Of a DNA stretch of 64,000 bases, positions 1-7,693 are shown piece by piece (position 1 is the first letter of the stretch; each line of letters begins with the position of its first letter). A program made the translations under genes and the position numbers. The DNA comes from an uncultured Faecalibacterium sp. (GTDB lineage Bacteria; Bacillota; Clostridia; Oscillospirales; Ruminococcaceae), in contig CALFLK010000025.1 in assembly GCA_937880095.1 (NCBI GenBank), positions 169,823 through 233,822 of the forward strand, given 5' to 3'. Below the pieces are notes generated by a model, which saw only the letters and a program-made list of their open reading frames with translations, was not told where the DNA came from and made no database searches.

Positions 1-359
1 AATCCGTTATTGCTCTGACCTTCGTCGCTCTGGGCACCAGCCTGCCTGAGCTGGTCACCGCAATCACCAGCCTGACCAAGGGTCATGGTTCTCTGTCTCT
101 GGGCAACGTCATCGGCGCAAACCTGTTCAACCTGGTTCTGGTTTCCGGTGTTTCCGTTACTCTGGCACCCTTCGCAATCCCCGCAAACAACATGATCGCA
201 GGCATCAACTCCTCTCTGCTGATCGACATTCCTGTCATGCTGTTCGTCATGGCATTCATGACTCTGCCCCCGCTGTTCCGCGGTAAGCTGAGCCGTTTCC
301 AGGGCATCGCTCTGCTGTGCATCTACGCAGCATTCTGCGTGTTCCAGTTCGTGATGTAA
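1..359 (+). CDS. Calcium/sodium antiporter (CaCA/YrbG family), C-terminal fragment
   Basis: Only the last 118 codons are present; the gene begins left of the window. The frame opens with GTSLPELVTAI, the conserved acidic motif of a cation/Ca2+ exchanger repeat, followed by GNVIGANLFNLVLVSG, a second family hallmark. The rest is hydrophobic and forms about four membrane helices. Family members exchange cytoplasmic Ca2+ for Na+ or H+ across the cell membrane using two inverted repeats; what is seen here would be the second repeat. The stop is TAA at 357-359, and a strong terminator follows at 384-415, so this is the last gene of its transcript. The family assignment is secure; the ion specificity is inferred. 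Confidence 0.88.
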   Translation, partial: SVIALTFVALGTSLPELVTAITSLTKGHGSLSLGNVIGANLFNLVLVSGVSVTLAPFAIPANNMIAGINSSLLIDIPVMLFVMAFMTLPPLFRGKLSRFQGIALLCIYAAFCVFQFVM

Positions 360-383
360 TCGCTCTGCACAAAACGCATTTCT

Positions 384-415
384 GCACCCGCCGAAGCCGG
401 CGGGTGCTTTTTATT
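384..415 (+). terminator. Rho-independent terminator after the antiporter
   Basis: A perfect 10-bp GC-rich stem (GCACCCGCCG at 384-393 with CGGCGGGTGC at 398-407) and a 4-base loop are followed by TTTTTATTTT. Confidence 0.93.
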
Positions 416-425
416 TTGCCTGCGC

Positions 426-454
426 TTGACGCACTCTACCCAGGCGGCTACAAT
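426..454 (+). promoter_or_regulatory. Promoter of the Nudix-rluA operon
   Basis: A TTGACG -35 box (426-431), a 17-bp spacer and a TACAAT -10 box (449-454) lie about 50 bp upstream of the Nudix start codon. Confidence 0.7.
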
Positions 455-503
455 ATAGAACGTACCAAACAACACCAAAAAATCAGAAAAGGAGCGATGC
501 AGC

Positions 504-1058
504 TTGACTACTCATCACTACACCGAAGACAAGCTCTCCAGTGAGGAAATCTTCCACGGACGCATCTTTACCGTTACCCGCGATAAGGTCTGTTTGGAAG
601 ATGGACGTGAGCGTTCCCGCGAGGTCGTCCACCACCACGGTGGCGCCTGCATTCTGCCGCTGTTTGACGACGGCACCATCTGCCTGGTGCGCCAGTACCG
701 CTATGCCATGCAGGAGGAACTGTGGGAGCTGCCCGCCGGCAAGCTGGAATTGAACGAAGACCCCTTTGAAGCCGCCAAGCGTGAGCTGGAAGAAGAATGC
801 GGTCTGGTCGCAGACAACTTCATCTCTCTGGGCGAATTTTACCCCACTGTTGGTTACTGCACCGAAGTGATCTATTGCTGGATTGCCACCGGTCTGCACG
901 AAACCCAGATGCATCTGGACGACGGCGAATTTTTGACACCGGAACGTGTACCGTTGGACGAAGCCATTGCCATGGTGATGGACGGCCGCATCAAGGACGG
1001 CAAAACCGTCGCCGGTATTTTGAAGGCACAGTATCTGCGTGCCAACGGCGCACTGTAA
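504..1058 (+). CDS. Nudix hydrolase, ADP-ribose pyrophosphatase type
   Basis: The 184-residue protein carries a perfect Nudix box, G-x5-E-x7-RELEEECGL, at residues 79-101. The preceding LVRQYRYAMQEELWELPAGK segment is typical of the ADP-ribose pyrophosphatase (NudF/YqkG) subgroup, which splits ADP-ribose and similar sugar nucleotides into AMP and a sugar phosphate in the cytosol. The start is TTG at 504, nine bases after GGAG; the ATG at 497 opens another frame that stops within 16 codons. It is co-transcribed with the RluA-type gene 33 bp downstream. The exact substrate is inferred from subgroup resemblance. Confidence 0.9.
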   Translation: MTTHHYTEDKLSSEEIFHGRIFTVTRDKVCLEDGRERSREVVHHHGGACILPLFDDGTICLVRQYRYAMQEELWELPAGKLELNEDPFEAAKRELEEECGLVADNFISLGEFYPTVGYCTEVIYCWIATGLHETQMHLDDGEFLTPERVPLDEAIAMVMDGRIKDGKTVAGILKAQYLRANGAL

Positions 1059-1091
1059 TGCGCCCACTACTTTGACAAGGATAATAACGTA

Positions 1092-1739
1092 ATGCTCCAA
1101 ATCGTTTACGAAGATCAGAATATTACCGTCTGCATCAAGCCCATTGGTTACTCCAGTGAGGACAGCGCTTTTGCACCTTGTGTTCCGGCTCTGCTGCGGG
1201 AACACTGGAACAAACCCGATGCTTATGTGGGTGTGGTACACCGTCTGGACATGGGTGCTTCCGGCCTGATGGTATACGCCCGAACCAAAGCTGCGGCAGC
1301 AGCACTGTCCCGCCAGATGACAGACGGCAGTTTCCGCAAGGAATACCTGTGTGTTTGTGCCGGGGTTCCCCAGCCGGATGTTGGCACCATGGAGGACTGG
1401 CTGTTTAAGGACAGCCGTCAGCACAAGGTGTTCCCGGTTAAGAAGGAACGCAAGGGCGCCAAGAAAGCTCTGCTGGATTACGAAGTTCTGGAAAAGAACG
1501 AAGAATCCGCTTTGTGCCGTGTGCAGCTGCACACCGGACGCACCCATCAAATCCGTGTGCAGTTCGCCAGCCGCCGTCATCCCTTGTATGGTGACGGAAA
1601 ATACGGCAGCCGCATCAAATGCGCGTTAGGTCTTTGGTGTGCCCGACTGGAATTCACCCTGCCGGGGGAAGATCAGCCCCGCATTTTCTTTCAGGAACCG
1701 CCTGCTGCGGGTGCGTTTGAACCGTTCTTTCCGGAATGA
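1092..1739 (+). CDS. RluA-family pseudouridine synthase
   Basis: The 215-residue enzyme shows the RluA catalytic motif HRLDMGASGLMVYA, with the nucleophilic aspartate at residue 53, and the second hallmark TGRTHQIRVQ near residue 155. It isomerises uridine to pseudouridine in rRNA or tRNA. There is no S4 domain at the N-terminus, so it belongs to the short forms (RluA/TruC/YlyB-like) and the RNA target cannot be told from sequence. The start is ATG at 1092 after AAGGATAATAACGT. It is the second gene of an operon with the Nudix hydrolase and converges on pflA, with which it shares a terminator. Confidence 0.9.
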   Translation: MLQIVYEDQNITVCIKPIGYSSEDSAFAPCVPALLREHWNKPDAYVGVVHRLDMGASGLMVYARTKAAAAALSRQMTDGSFRKEYLCVCAGVPQPDVGTMEDWLFKDSRQHKVFPVKKERKGAKKALLDYEVLEKNEESALCRVQLHTGRTHQIRVQFASRRHPLYGDGKYGSRIKCALGLWCARLEFTLPGEDQPRIFFQEPPAAGAFEPFFPE

Positions 1740-1775
1740 TCCCATGTGTGTTTTTCGCCGCACTGCGAATGCATA

Positions 1776-1812
1776 AAAAAATGCCGACTGCGTCATGCAG
1801 TCGGCATTTTTA
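1776..1812. terminator. Bidirectional terminator between rluA-type gene and pflA
   Basis: Perfect 11-bp arms ATGCCGACTGC (1781-1791) and GCAGTCGGCAT (1797-1807) are flanked by A6 on the left and T on the right, so the hairpin serves the converging genes on both strands. Confidence 0.93.
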
Positions 1813-1823
1813 TTTGTTTCAGA

Positions 1824-2582
1824 TCACCCGTTCAGGGCCTTTTTGCGAGCAGCCAAGATGACCTCGCGTGCGTGCACCGCTGTCTTTTTATCCAGCGCCG
1901 GCACACCTTTCAGCGGGTAGTCGATACCCAGCTTTTCATATTTCGCCACGCCCATGGTGTGGTAAGGCAGGACTTCCAGCGCTTTCACGTTGGGCAGCTC
2001 TGCCAGCAAGGTTCCCAGTGCGGTCCATTCTGCTTCGCTGTCGGTGATACCCGGCACAACAACGTGCCGCACCCACATCGGCTGGTTTTTCGCTGCCAGA
2101 TAGCGGGCGAAAGCCAGAATGTTATCGCTGCACTGACCGGTCAGCTCTTTATGAGCTTCGGGTTCTGCGTGCTTGATATCCAGCAAAAACAGATCGGTCA
2201 CTTCACACAGCGCATCAAAGCGGGCAACCTGCGCGGGGTCGTCTGCACGGAAAGTGATACCAGAAGTATCCACACAAGTGTGAATGCCCTGGGCCTTCGC
2301 TTTGCGGAACAGCTCCAGCACAAAATCCATCTGCAAAAGCGGTTCGCCGCCGGTGCAGGTGATGCCGCCGCGCTTATAAAACGAAGCGTTGCGCGCGTAC
2401 TGAGTCAGAATCTCGTCTGTCGTCATTTCGGTACCCAGACCCGGCTGCCAAGTATCGGGATTATGGCAATACTTGCAGCGCATGGGGCATCCCTGCAGGA
2501 ACACCACAAAGCGCACGCCGGGACCGTCTACGGTACCAAAGCTCTCCAGAGAATGGATGTGTCCTTTGATTTCCGCTGCCAT
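1824..2582 (-). CDS. pflA: Pyruvate formate-lyase activating enzyme (radical SAM)
   Basis: The 252-residue protein has the radical-SAM cluster motif CPMRCKYC (C32, C36, C39), preceded by ESFGTVDGPGVRFVVFLQG, a signature of PflA. It cleaves S-adenosylmethionine and abstracts hydrogen from the PFL glycine to form the glycyl radical. Length and motifs match the family. It is the last gene of the pfl operon: its ATG lies only 4 bp after the stop of the 80-residue glycyl-radical-domain gene. In this organism its substrate is probably that separate small protein, alone or docked on PflB, rather than the C-terminus of a full-length PFL (inference). Confidence 0.96.
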   Translation of the reverse strand: MAAEIKGHIHSLESFGTVDGPGVRFVVFLQGCPMRCKYCHNPDTWQPGLGTEMTTDEILTQYARNASFYKRGGITCTGGEPLLQMDFVLELFRKAKAQGIHTCVDTSGITFRADDPAQVARFDALCEVTDLFLLDIKHAEPEAHKELTGQCSDNILAFARYLAAKNQPMWVRHVVVPGITDSEAEWTALGTLLAELPNVKALEVLPYHTMGVAKYEKLGIDYPLKGVPALDKKTAVHAREVILAARKKALNG

Positions 2583-2586
2583 CCGA

Positions 2587-2829
2587 TTAGATCGCGTCGT
2601 GGAAAGTACGAGAGATGACCTCGTCCTGCTGTGCCTTGGTCAGCTTGTTGAAGTTGACTGCATAGCCGGAAACACGAACGGTCAGCTGGGGGTACTTCTC
2701 AGGATGAGCCTGAGCATCCAGCAGGGTGTCGCGGTTAAAAACGTTAACGTTCAGGTGATGGCCGCCTTCGGCTGCGTAGCCGTCCAACAGGTCAACCAGG
2801 TTGTCGATTTGCTGCTTATTTGCTTCCAT
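2587..2829 (-). CDS. grcA: Stand-alone glycyl-radical domain of pyruvate formate-lyase (GrcA-like)
   Basis: This 80-residue protein corresponds to the last ~75 residues of a normal PFL: DLLDGYAAEGGHHLNVNVFN, then HPEKYPQLTVRVSGYAVNF and a QQDEVISRTF tail. The radical-bearing glycine is G55 in RVSGYA. In E. coli the related GrcA (YfiD) is a spare part for oxygen-damaged PFL. Here the neighbouring pflB lacks this domain completely, so the protein is probably an obligatory subunit (inference). The start is ATG at 2829 after AAAGGAA. It lies 28 bp after the 60-residue gene and 4 bp before pflA, all in one operon. Confidence 0.9.
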   Translation of the reverse strand: MEANKQQIDNLVDLLDGYAAEGGHHLNVNVFNRDTLLDAQAHPEKYPQLTVRVSGYAVNFNKLTKAQQDEVISRTFHDAI

Positions 2830-2856
2830 AGTAGCTTTCCTTTCTTTCTTCCGGTT

Positions 2857-3039
2857 TTATTCTTTGACCGGAGTATTGCAGGCGACGTCCGAAAATTCGC
2901 CGCAGCAAGTTGTGCAGCGGGTTTCAGAGGCTTCACCCTCTCCGCCGGTAACTTTCATGTGGCCGCCGCCTTTTGCCATGAACGCATCAATGTGAGCGAT
3001 CAGCTCGTCGATGCGCTGCTCTTCGGTTTTTTCCTGCAT
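2857..3039 (-). CDS. Small Cys-rich protein resembling the N-terminal half of the glycyl-radical domain
   Basis: I do not recognise a named family for this 60-residue protein. Residues 8-30 (QRIDELIAHIDAFMAKGGGH plus MKV) line up with residues 7-28 of the downstream glycyl-radical domain (Q-ID-L---D----GG-H--V). The glycine loop is absent and is replaced by a tail with four cysteines (C42, C45, C46, C54; TRCTTCCGEF...ACNTP). The start is ATG at 3039 after GAGGCGAATCCCA, 35 bp downstream of the pflB stop. The operon position between pflB and the radical domain suggests a role in PFL assembly, protection or activation; a metal or cluster site is possible but not shown. Confidence 0.72.
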   Translation of the reverse strand: MQEKTEEQRIDELIAHIDAFMAKGGGHMKVTGGEGEASETRCTTCCGEFSDVACNTPVKE

Positions 3040-3074
3040 TGGGATTCGCCTCGATTCTCAAAAGTAGTTTTGGA

Positions 3075-5129
3075 TTAGTTCTCAGATTCGAACTCGTCCA
3101 TCTCCACGCTCAGGTCGCCAGCAAAGATCTGATCGTCCTTGCCCAGTGCGCCGGGGATGATGGAGAAGGTGTTGGAAATGCCGTCCTGAGCCTCGCTGAA
3201 GGGCAGCTTTGCAACAGATGCCAGGCTAGCAACTGCGCCGTGGGTATCACGACGGTGCATGGGGTTAGCACCAGGTGCAAACGGCTCGCCGCGCTTACGG
3301 CCATCGGGGGTAGAACCGGTGTTACGGCCGTAAACAACGTTGGAGGTGATGGTCAGGATGGAGGTGGTGGGGATACCGCCACGGTAGGTGTGGTTGCCCT
3401 TGACGTAGCTCATGAAGGTATCAACCAGATCAGCAGCGATCAGGTCAACACGGTCGTCGTCGTTGCCGTACTTGGGGAAATCGCCCTCGACTTCGTAGTC
3501 GACCACGATGCCGTCCTCGTCACGGATGCACTTGACCTTAGCGTACTTGATAGCGGACAGAGAGTCAGCAACAACAGACAGGCCAGCGATACCGGTTGCG
3601 AACCAGCGGGTGACCTTCTTGTCATGCAGGGACATCTGCAGCTTCTCGTAGCAGTACTTGTCGTGCATGTAGTGGATGATGTTCAGGGTGTTGACGTACA
3701 CCTGAGCCAGCCACTTCATCATTTCCTTGTACTTAGCCATGACATCGTCGTAATCCAGGTAGTCGCCTTCGACAGGACGATACTTGGGGCCGACCTGCTT
3801 CTTGCTGATTTCATCAACACCGCCGTTGATTGCGTACAGCAGGCACTTTGCCAGGTTAGCACGAGCGCCGAAGAACTGCATCTCCTTGCCGATGCGCATG
3901 GAAGATACGCAGCAAGCGATTGCGTAGTCGTCACCGTGGGTAACACGCATCAGGTCGTCGTTCTCGTACTGGATGCTGGAAGACTCGATAGAAGTCTTAG
4001 CGCAGAAACGCTTGAAGTTTTCCGGCAGACGAGTGGACCACAGAACGGTCAGGTTGGGTTCCGGAGCGGTGCCCAGGTTGGACAGGGTGTGCAGGTAACG
4101 GTAGCTCATCTTGGTGACCATGTGACGGCCGTCGATGCCTACGCCGCCGATGGACTCGGTAACCCACTGGGGGTCGCCGGAGAACAGATCGTTGTACTCA
4201 GGAGTACGAGCGAACTTGATCAGGCGCAGCTTCATAATGAAGTGGTCGACGAACTCCTGGATCTGGTCCTCAGTGAAGGTGCCGTTTGCCAGGTCACGCT
4301 GTGCGTAAATGTCCAGGAAAGTGGAGGTACGGCCCAGGCTCATTGCAGCGCCGTTCTGCTCCTTAACAGCTGCCAGGTAGCCGAAGTACAGCCACTGGAT
4401 AGCTTCCTTAACGTTGGTTGCGGGCTTGGAAATGTCGAAGCCGTAGATTTCGCCCAGCTTCTTCAGATCCTGCAGTGCACGGATCTGCTCGCTCAGCTCT
4501 TCACGCTCACGAATAACGTCGGAGTACATGATGATACGGGTGGTATCCTTCTGATGCTGCTTGTCCTCGATCAGGCGGTCCACACCGTACAGAGCAACAC
4601 GGCGGTAGTCACCGATGATACGGCCACGGCCGTAAGCGTCGGGCAGACCGGTGATGATGTGGTTGGAACGGCAAGCACGCATCTCAGGGGTGTAAGCATC
4701 AAAAACGCCTGCGTTGTGGGTCTTGCGGTGAACGGTGAAGAACTCCTCGATTTCGGGGTCCAGGGTGTAGCCGTTGTCTTCGCAAGCCTTCTTAGCCATA
4801 CGAATACCGCCGTAAGGCATCAGAGCGCGCTTGAAGGGCTTATCAGTCTGGAAACCAACGATGGTTTCCTTATCTTTGTTCAGGTAACCAGGACCATGAG
4901 AGGTGATGGTGGAAATGACACGAGTGTCCATATCCAGAACGCCGCCAGCCTCGTGCTCCTTCTTGGTCAGGTCCATAACCTGATCCCACAGATCCTTGGT
5001 GTCCTGGGTAGGACCAGCCAGGAATGCATCGTCTCCATCATAAGGAGTATAGTTCTTCTGGATGAAATCTCGCACATTGATTTCGCGTTCCCACACACCG
5101 GGAACAAAGCCTGTCCATTCGTTTTTCAC
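3075..5129 (-). CDS. pflB: Pyruvate formate-lyase catalytic chain lacking the glycyl-radical domain
   Basis: The product (684 aa from GTG at 5129) converts pyruvate and CoA to acetyl-CoA and formate. It is nearly collinear with E. coli PflB: EREINVRDFIQKNYTPYDGD at the start, the paired catalytic cysteines in YAIACCVSSM (C406/C407), and TPDGRKRGEPFAPGANPMHR near the end. It stops shortly after GISNTFSIIPGALGKDDQIF, where other PFLs continue for some 70 residues into the radical domain, so RVSGYA is missing here and is found in the 80-residue gene downstream. The GTG start sits 6 bases after GAGGAGG. A good promoter lies upstream; the order is pflB, 60-aa gene, glycyl domain, pflA. Confidence 0.95.
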   Translation of the reverse strand: MKNEWTGFVPGVWEREINVRDFIQKNYTPYDGDDAFLAGPTQDTKDLWDQVMDLTKKEHEAGGVLDMDTRVISTITSHGPGYLNKDKETIVGFQTDKPFKRALMPYGGIRMAKKACEDNGYTLDPEIEEFFTVHRKTHNAGVFDAYTPEMRACRSNHIITGLPDAYGRGRIIGDYRRVALYGVDRLIEDKQHQKDTTRIIMYSDVIREREELSEQIRALQDLKKLGEIYGFDISKPATNVKEAIQWLYFGYLAAVKEQNGAAMSLGRTSTFLDIYAQRDLANGTFTEDQIQEFVDHFIMKLRLIKFARTPEYNDLFSGDPQWVTESIGGVGIDGRHMVTKMSYRYLHTLSNLGTAPEPNLTVLWSTRLPENFKRFCAKTSIESSSIQYENDDLMRVTHGDDYAIACCVSSMRIGKEMQFFGARANLAKCLLYAINGGVDEISKKQVGPKYRPVEGDYLDYDDVMAKYKEMMKWLAQVYVNTLNIIHYMHDKYCYEKLQMSLHDKKVTRWFATGIAGLSVVADSLSAIKYAKVKCIRDEDGIVVDYEVEGDFPKYGNDDDRVDLIAADLVDTFMSYVKGNHTYRGGIPTTSILTITSNVVYGRNTGSTPDGRKRGEPFAPGANPMHRRDTHGAVASLASVAKLPFSEAQDGISNTFSIIPGALGKDDQIFAGDLSVEMDEFESEN

Positions 5130-5211
5130 AATTGGCCTCCTCAATTCCTCTAACACATTATGTAATCGGACAACCAGGCAAACGCCCTGTTATGCCGCAT
5201 GATACTTTTTA

Positions 5212-5239
5212 AGTGTACAGGCTCACAAAGGAATGTCAA
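5212..5239 (-). promoter_or_regulatory. Promoter of the pfl operon
   Basis: On the minus strand a perfect TTGACA (5234-5239) and TACACT (5212-5217) are separated by 16 bp. Transcription would begin near 5205, giving a leader of about 75 bases before the pflB GTG. Confidence 0.75.
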
Positions 5240-5709
5240 GGGAATGACAAGCATTTCACAAATCTTTTTTTGCATCCTTTTGTCCATGAGTCACACGGCA
5301 GAACATAGCTACTAGTTTTCTCGTCTTTCGCGGTTCGGTTTTTTATGTTTTTCACAAAAGGTGGTCTTGCCCATCGTCTTGCAGAGAAAACAGCTGTCGG
5401 TTGGTTTTTGTCTCTTGTTTTCGGCAAAAGAATGAAAGCAATGCATTTTGTCATTCTTTGGAAAAGCCGCGCAGTGGTAGGCACAGCCCCAAAGAAACCC
5501 GCGCATTCCTTTCGATTGGGGGAAACCGTCCGGCAAATGGCGCGCGTTTGTTAGTCTTTGCTAACTGACACGTTCATTTTACCAGATTCCTTTCGGCATG
5601 GCAATACCTTTTCCTATATTTTCAAAAAATTTTTTCTTCCTTTTTTCTGTCTTCCTGTATGCAGCCACTATGCAACAAAAATCCTTGTTACATGGTTCGT
5701 ACATAACAC
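5240..5709. other. Gene-free region upstream of pflB
   Basis: About 470 bp without a convincing gene. Open frames of 60-80 codons on both strands show no ribosome site, no family motif and low-complexity lysine- or phenylalanine-rich products. A small inverted repeat GTTAG-N6-CTAAC lies near 5550. No structural RNA could be recognised. Confidence 0.5.
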
Positions 5710-5749
5710 AAAAAGGGATGGCGCAACCACGGTCACGCCATCCCTTTTT
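5710..5749 (-). terminator. Terminator after the HTH/membrane-protein pair
   Basis: The 14-bp arms AAAAAGGGATGGCG (5710-5723) and CGCCATCCCTTTTT (5736-5749) form a stem ending in a U-tract on the minus strand. It works on either strand. Confidence 0.9.
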
Positions 5750-5789
5750 CGATCTGTTTTCCCTGCGCCAAACCGCACAGGTTAAACGC

Positions 5790-6263
5790 TTATGCTTCGT
5801 TTTTTTCCTCGTCTCCCTTGGCATCCAACTGATTCTTTCTCCGCTTACAAATAGAAGATGTAACCGTCAGCCCAAGCATCGGCAGCACGCTGACCGAGAG
5901 GAACATCATCACAAAGATTGCCACAGAACCTGCCAGCGCATGATATCGGACGTAGCTGAGAACGCCCCAGAAACCACCGAATGCAAGACCTGATAACGGG
6001 CTGAGCCACAGATTGGTTTTCCGGTTCGGCTTGAGATTTCTATCCCAAATACCGTTTTTCAGGCAGGCAAACAGGATATAGCCACCAGATATCAGCAAAA
6101 TCAAACTTTCTCCGCCAATAGAGCGGATATCGCTGTTTCCCATTGCGATCTGAATATAAATCGAAGCCAGCAGACCCCAGAAGCACAGCCAGCATACGTT
6201 GTGTTCGATATGCAGCAACTTCTGCTCCTGCATCTCGTCCAGATTATTTTTATGCTTCTTCAT
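5790..6263 (-). CDS. Four-helix membrane protein paired with an XRE regulator
   Basis: From the ATG at 6263 (after GGAGG with 9-base spacing) the product is 157 residues, starting MKKHKNNLDEMQEQK. It has an N-terminal charged segment and four predicted membrane helices: WLCFWGLLASIYIQI, SLILLISGGYILFACL, LSGLAFGGFWGVLSY and IFVMMFLSVSVLPMLGL. The last is followed by a basic/acidic tail. It resembles the uncharacterised DUF6773-type proteins that sit downstream of small HTH regulators in Clostridia. The ATG overlaps the end of the upstream XRE gene by 14 bp, so the two are translationally coupled. The function is unknown; regulation by the HTH partner is an inference. Confidence 0.75.
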   Translation of the reverse strand: MKKHKNNLDEMQEQKLLHIEHNVCWLCFWGLLASIYIQIAMGNSDIRSIGGESLILLISGGYILFACLKNGIWDRNLKPNRKTNLWLSPLSGLAFGGFWGVLSYVRYHALAGSVAIFVMMFLSVSVLPMLGLTVTSSICKRRKNQLDAKGDEEKNEA

Positions 6264-6465
6264 CGCTCTCATCCTCCCAAAACAGTTCATCCAGCTGTGC
6301 ATCCAAAGCCCAGCAGATTTTCAGGCATAATTTAATGGTGGGATTGTATTCACCTTTTTCGATTGCGTTGATGGTCTGGCGTGATACGCCTATTTTTTCC
6401 GCCAGATCTTTCTGGGTCATATCTTTTTTTGTTCGTGCGAGTTTCAATGCCATATTTTTTGCCAC
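6250..6465 (-). CDS. Small XRE/Cro-type HTH transcriptional regulator
   Basis: A 71-residue single-domain regulator in which residues 1-60 form a helix-turn-helix: LARTKKDMTQKDLAEKIGVS, then RQTINAIEKGEYNPTIKL. It ends with an acidic tail. The start is set at GTG 6463-6465, seven bases after AAGGGGG. The longer reading from 6501 would overlap the -10 box of the promoter at 6492-6520, so it is unlikely to be translated. This two-gene unit (HTH plus small membrane protein) is common in Firmicutes, and the regulator probably represses its own promoter (inference). Confidence 0.88.
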   Translation of the reverse strand: MAKNMALKLARTKKDMTQKDLAEKIGVSRQTINAIEKGEYNPTIKLCLKICWALDAQLDELFWEDESDEEA

Positions 6466-6491
6466 ATCGAAGCCCCCTTTCTTATGCCCAA

Positions 6492-6520
6492 ATAGTATCA
6501 TATAGTTTTCTTTAAGTCAA
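6492..6520 (-). promoter_or_regulatory. Promoter of the XRE regulator
   Basis: On the minus strand TTGACT (6515-6520), a 17-bp spacer and TACTAT (6492-6497). The transcript would begin about 20 bases before the GTG start. Confidence 0.7.
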
Positions 6521-6591
6521 GTATATATTACATTTATTCCAATAAAAATTACTTTACAGGTTCACACTTCCGTTTTCTCTCCACCGTTTTG

Positions 6592-6620
6592 TTGCGTTTT
6601 GATACCGGGTCTGCTATGAT
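6592..6620 (+). promoter_or_regulatory. Candidate promoter of the exported hypothetical gene
   Basis: TTGCGT (6592-6597), a 17-bp spacer and TATGAT (6615-6620), leaving a leader of about 200 bases before the ATG at 6828. Nothing else was seen in 6521-6827. Confidence 0.5.
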
Positions 6621-6827
6621 ACCCATATCATAAGCATCCGGTATATCACATAGCTATTTACTCTTACATAACAGAAAATCAGCTTTCCCATTTTGTCATA
6701 TCCACGATATTTTATGGAAAGTGATTCTGCTTGGCTTTCTATCCAGCCGATGCTTAGGGCATAAATCATCATGGATTTTCTAGGGCAGCGAAAAATTACG
6801 CTCACCCTGTTTTTCAGGAGGCAAACA

Positions 6828-7637
6828 ATGAATTTACTGAAAAAACTTGCCGCAGCGCTGGCTGGTCTGGTGCTGTTTTTTGTTTTGCTCTGTGGCATGT
6901 TCCTACTGCGAGCAAATCACATGATCCGCACCGTCGATAAGGCACACTCCCCAGATATGACGTATGAACTGAAACTGCAATCGGTAGGCGAACCGTTTCT
7001 GTTTGGCCCCACAAAAGGCCGTTTGGTGCTGAAACATGGTTCTAAAACCATTTCTAAATATCGCTTCACAGTAGCCGATGACGGCGCTCCGATTCATCCT
7101 ACCACTTGGCAGGTACGCTGGCGGCATGACTGGGTGGAAGTGCTGATTGATGGTTCCGAACAGGACCCTGTCTGCATCCAGATGGGCTATGATGGCTCAG
7201 TTAAAACGGTTCCGGTAGAAACCGCACCCCCTCCGGTGGAAATCCAGCCGGAGCTTCCACCACAGATTGAAGATCCTGAAATGACTTTCGGTGAAATGGA
7301 TGGCTACTATGCCCTTTACGACCTATTCTTCGATGAGCAGAACAAGAGCTTTATCGAACAATACACCGCCAAGGGCAACAGCTATGTAATTCTGGCGGAG
7401 GATAACACCCATATCGAATACCTGATGTATGACAGGGAATCCAAGAATGGACAATGCGGTCTGTACGTATACTATATCTGCCAAAAGGCAGCGGATGGCT
7501 CCTGGTCCATCGCGGATTCTGAGATTCAGAACATCTATGGCTTCTGCTATGAAACCGGTGATTTGTATCCCAGCGGAAAAACTGGTTGGGACCAGTCAGG
7601 CACACCGGGCTATCAGGAAGCAACCGGCGAAAACTGA
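6828..7637 (+). CDS. Membrane-anchored hypothetical protein
   Basis: From the ATG at 6828 (six bases after AGGAGG) the product has 269 residues. Residues 1-35 form a basic N-terminus and one hydrophobic helix (MNLLKKLAAALAGLVLFFVL...), acting as a signal anchor. The remainder is polar and probably extracellular. A proline-rich stretch near residues 145-165 (PPPVEIQPELPPQIEDPE) separates two compact parts, so this may be two small domains on a tether. I do not recognise the family. It stands alone between its own promoter and a terminator. Confidence 0.7.
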   Translation: MNLLKKLAAALAGLVLFFVLLCGMFLLRANHMIRTVDKAHSPDMTYELKLQSVGEPFLFGPTKGRLVLKHGSKTISKYRFTVADDGAPIHPTTWQVRWRHDWVEVLIDGSEQDPVCIQMGYDGSVKTVPVETAPPPVEIQPELPPQIEDPEMTFGEMDGYYALYDLFFDEQNKSFIEQYTAKGNSYVILAEDNTHIEYLMYDRESKNGQCGLYVYYICQKAADGSWSIADSEIQNIYGFCYETGDLYPSGKTGWDQSGTPGYQEATGEN

Positions 7638-7656
7638 CAGCTCTTATTAGACATAA

Positions 7657-7690
7657 AAAAGCGGTATAGCTTTCACGCTATACCGCTTTT
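7657..7690. terminator. Bidirectional terminator
   Basis: Perfect 14-bp arms AAAAGCGGTATAGC (7657-7670) and GCTATACCGCTTTT (7677-7690), shared by the converging genes on either side. Confidence 0.93.
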
Positions 7691-7693
7691 GCT

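Noticed and set aside
3039..5153. A 704-codon open frame opposite pflB
   Set aside because: It mirrors the codon bias of pflB, has no ribosome site or family motif, and its product is a hydrophobic Val/Leu/Gln-rich shadow.
5312..5536. Small minus-strand frame upstream of pflB
   Set aside because: No ribosome site, no recognisable motif, and it overlaps other equally weak frames.
5240..5709. 6S RNA, SRP RNA or RNase P RNA in the gap upstream of pflB
   Set aside because: None of the conserved sequence blocks of these RNAs could be recognised on either strand.
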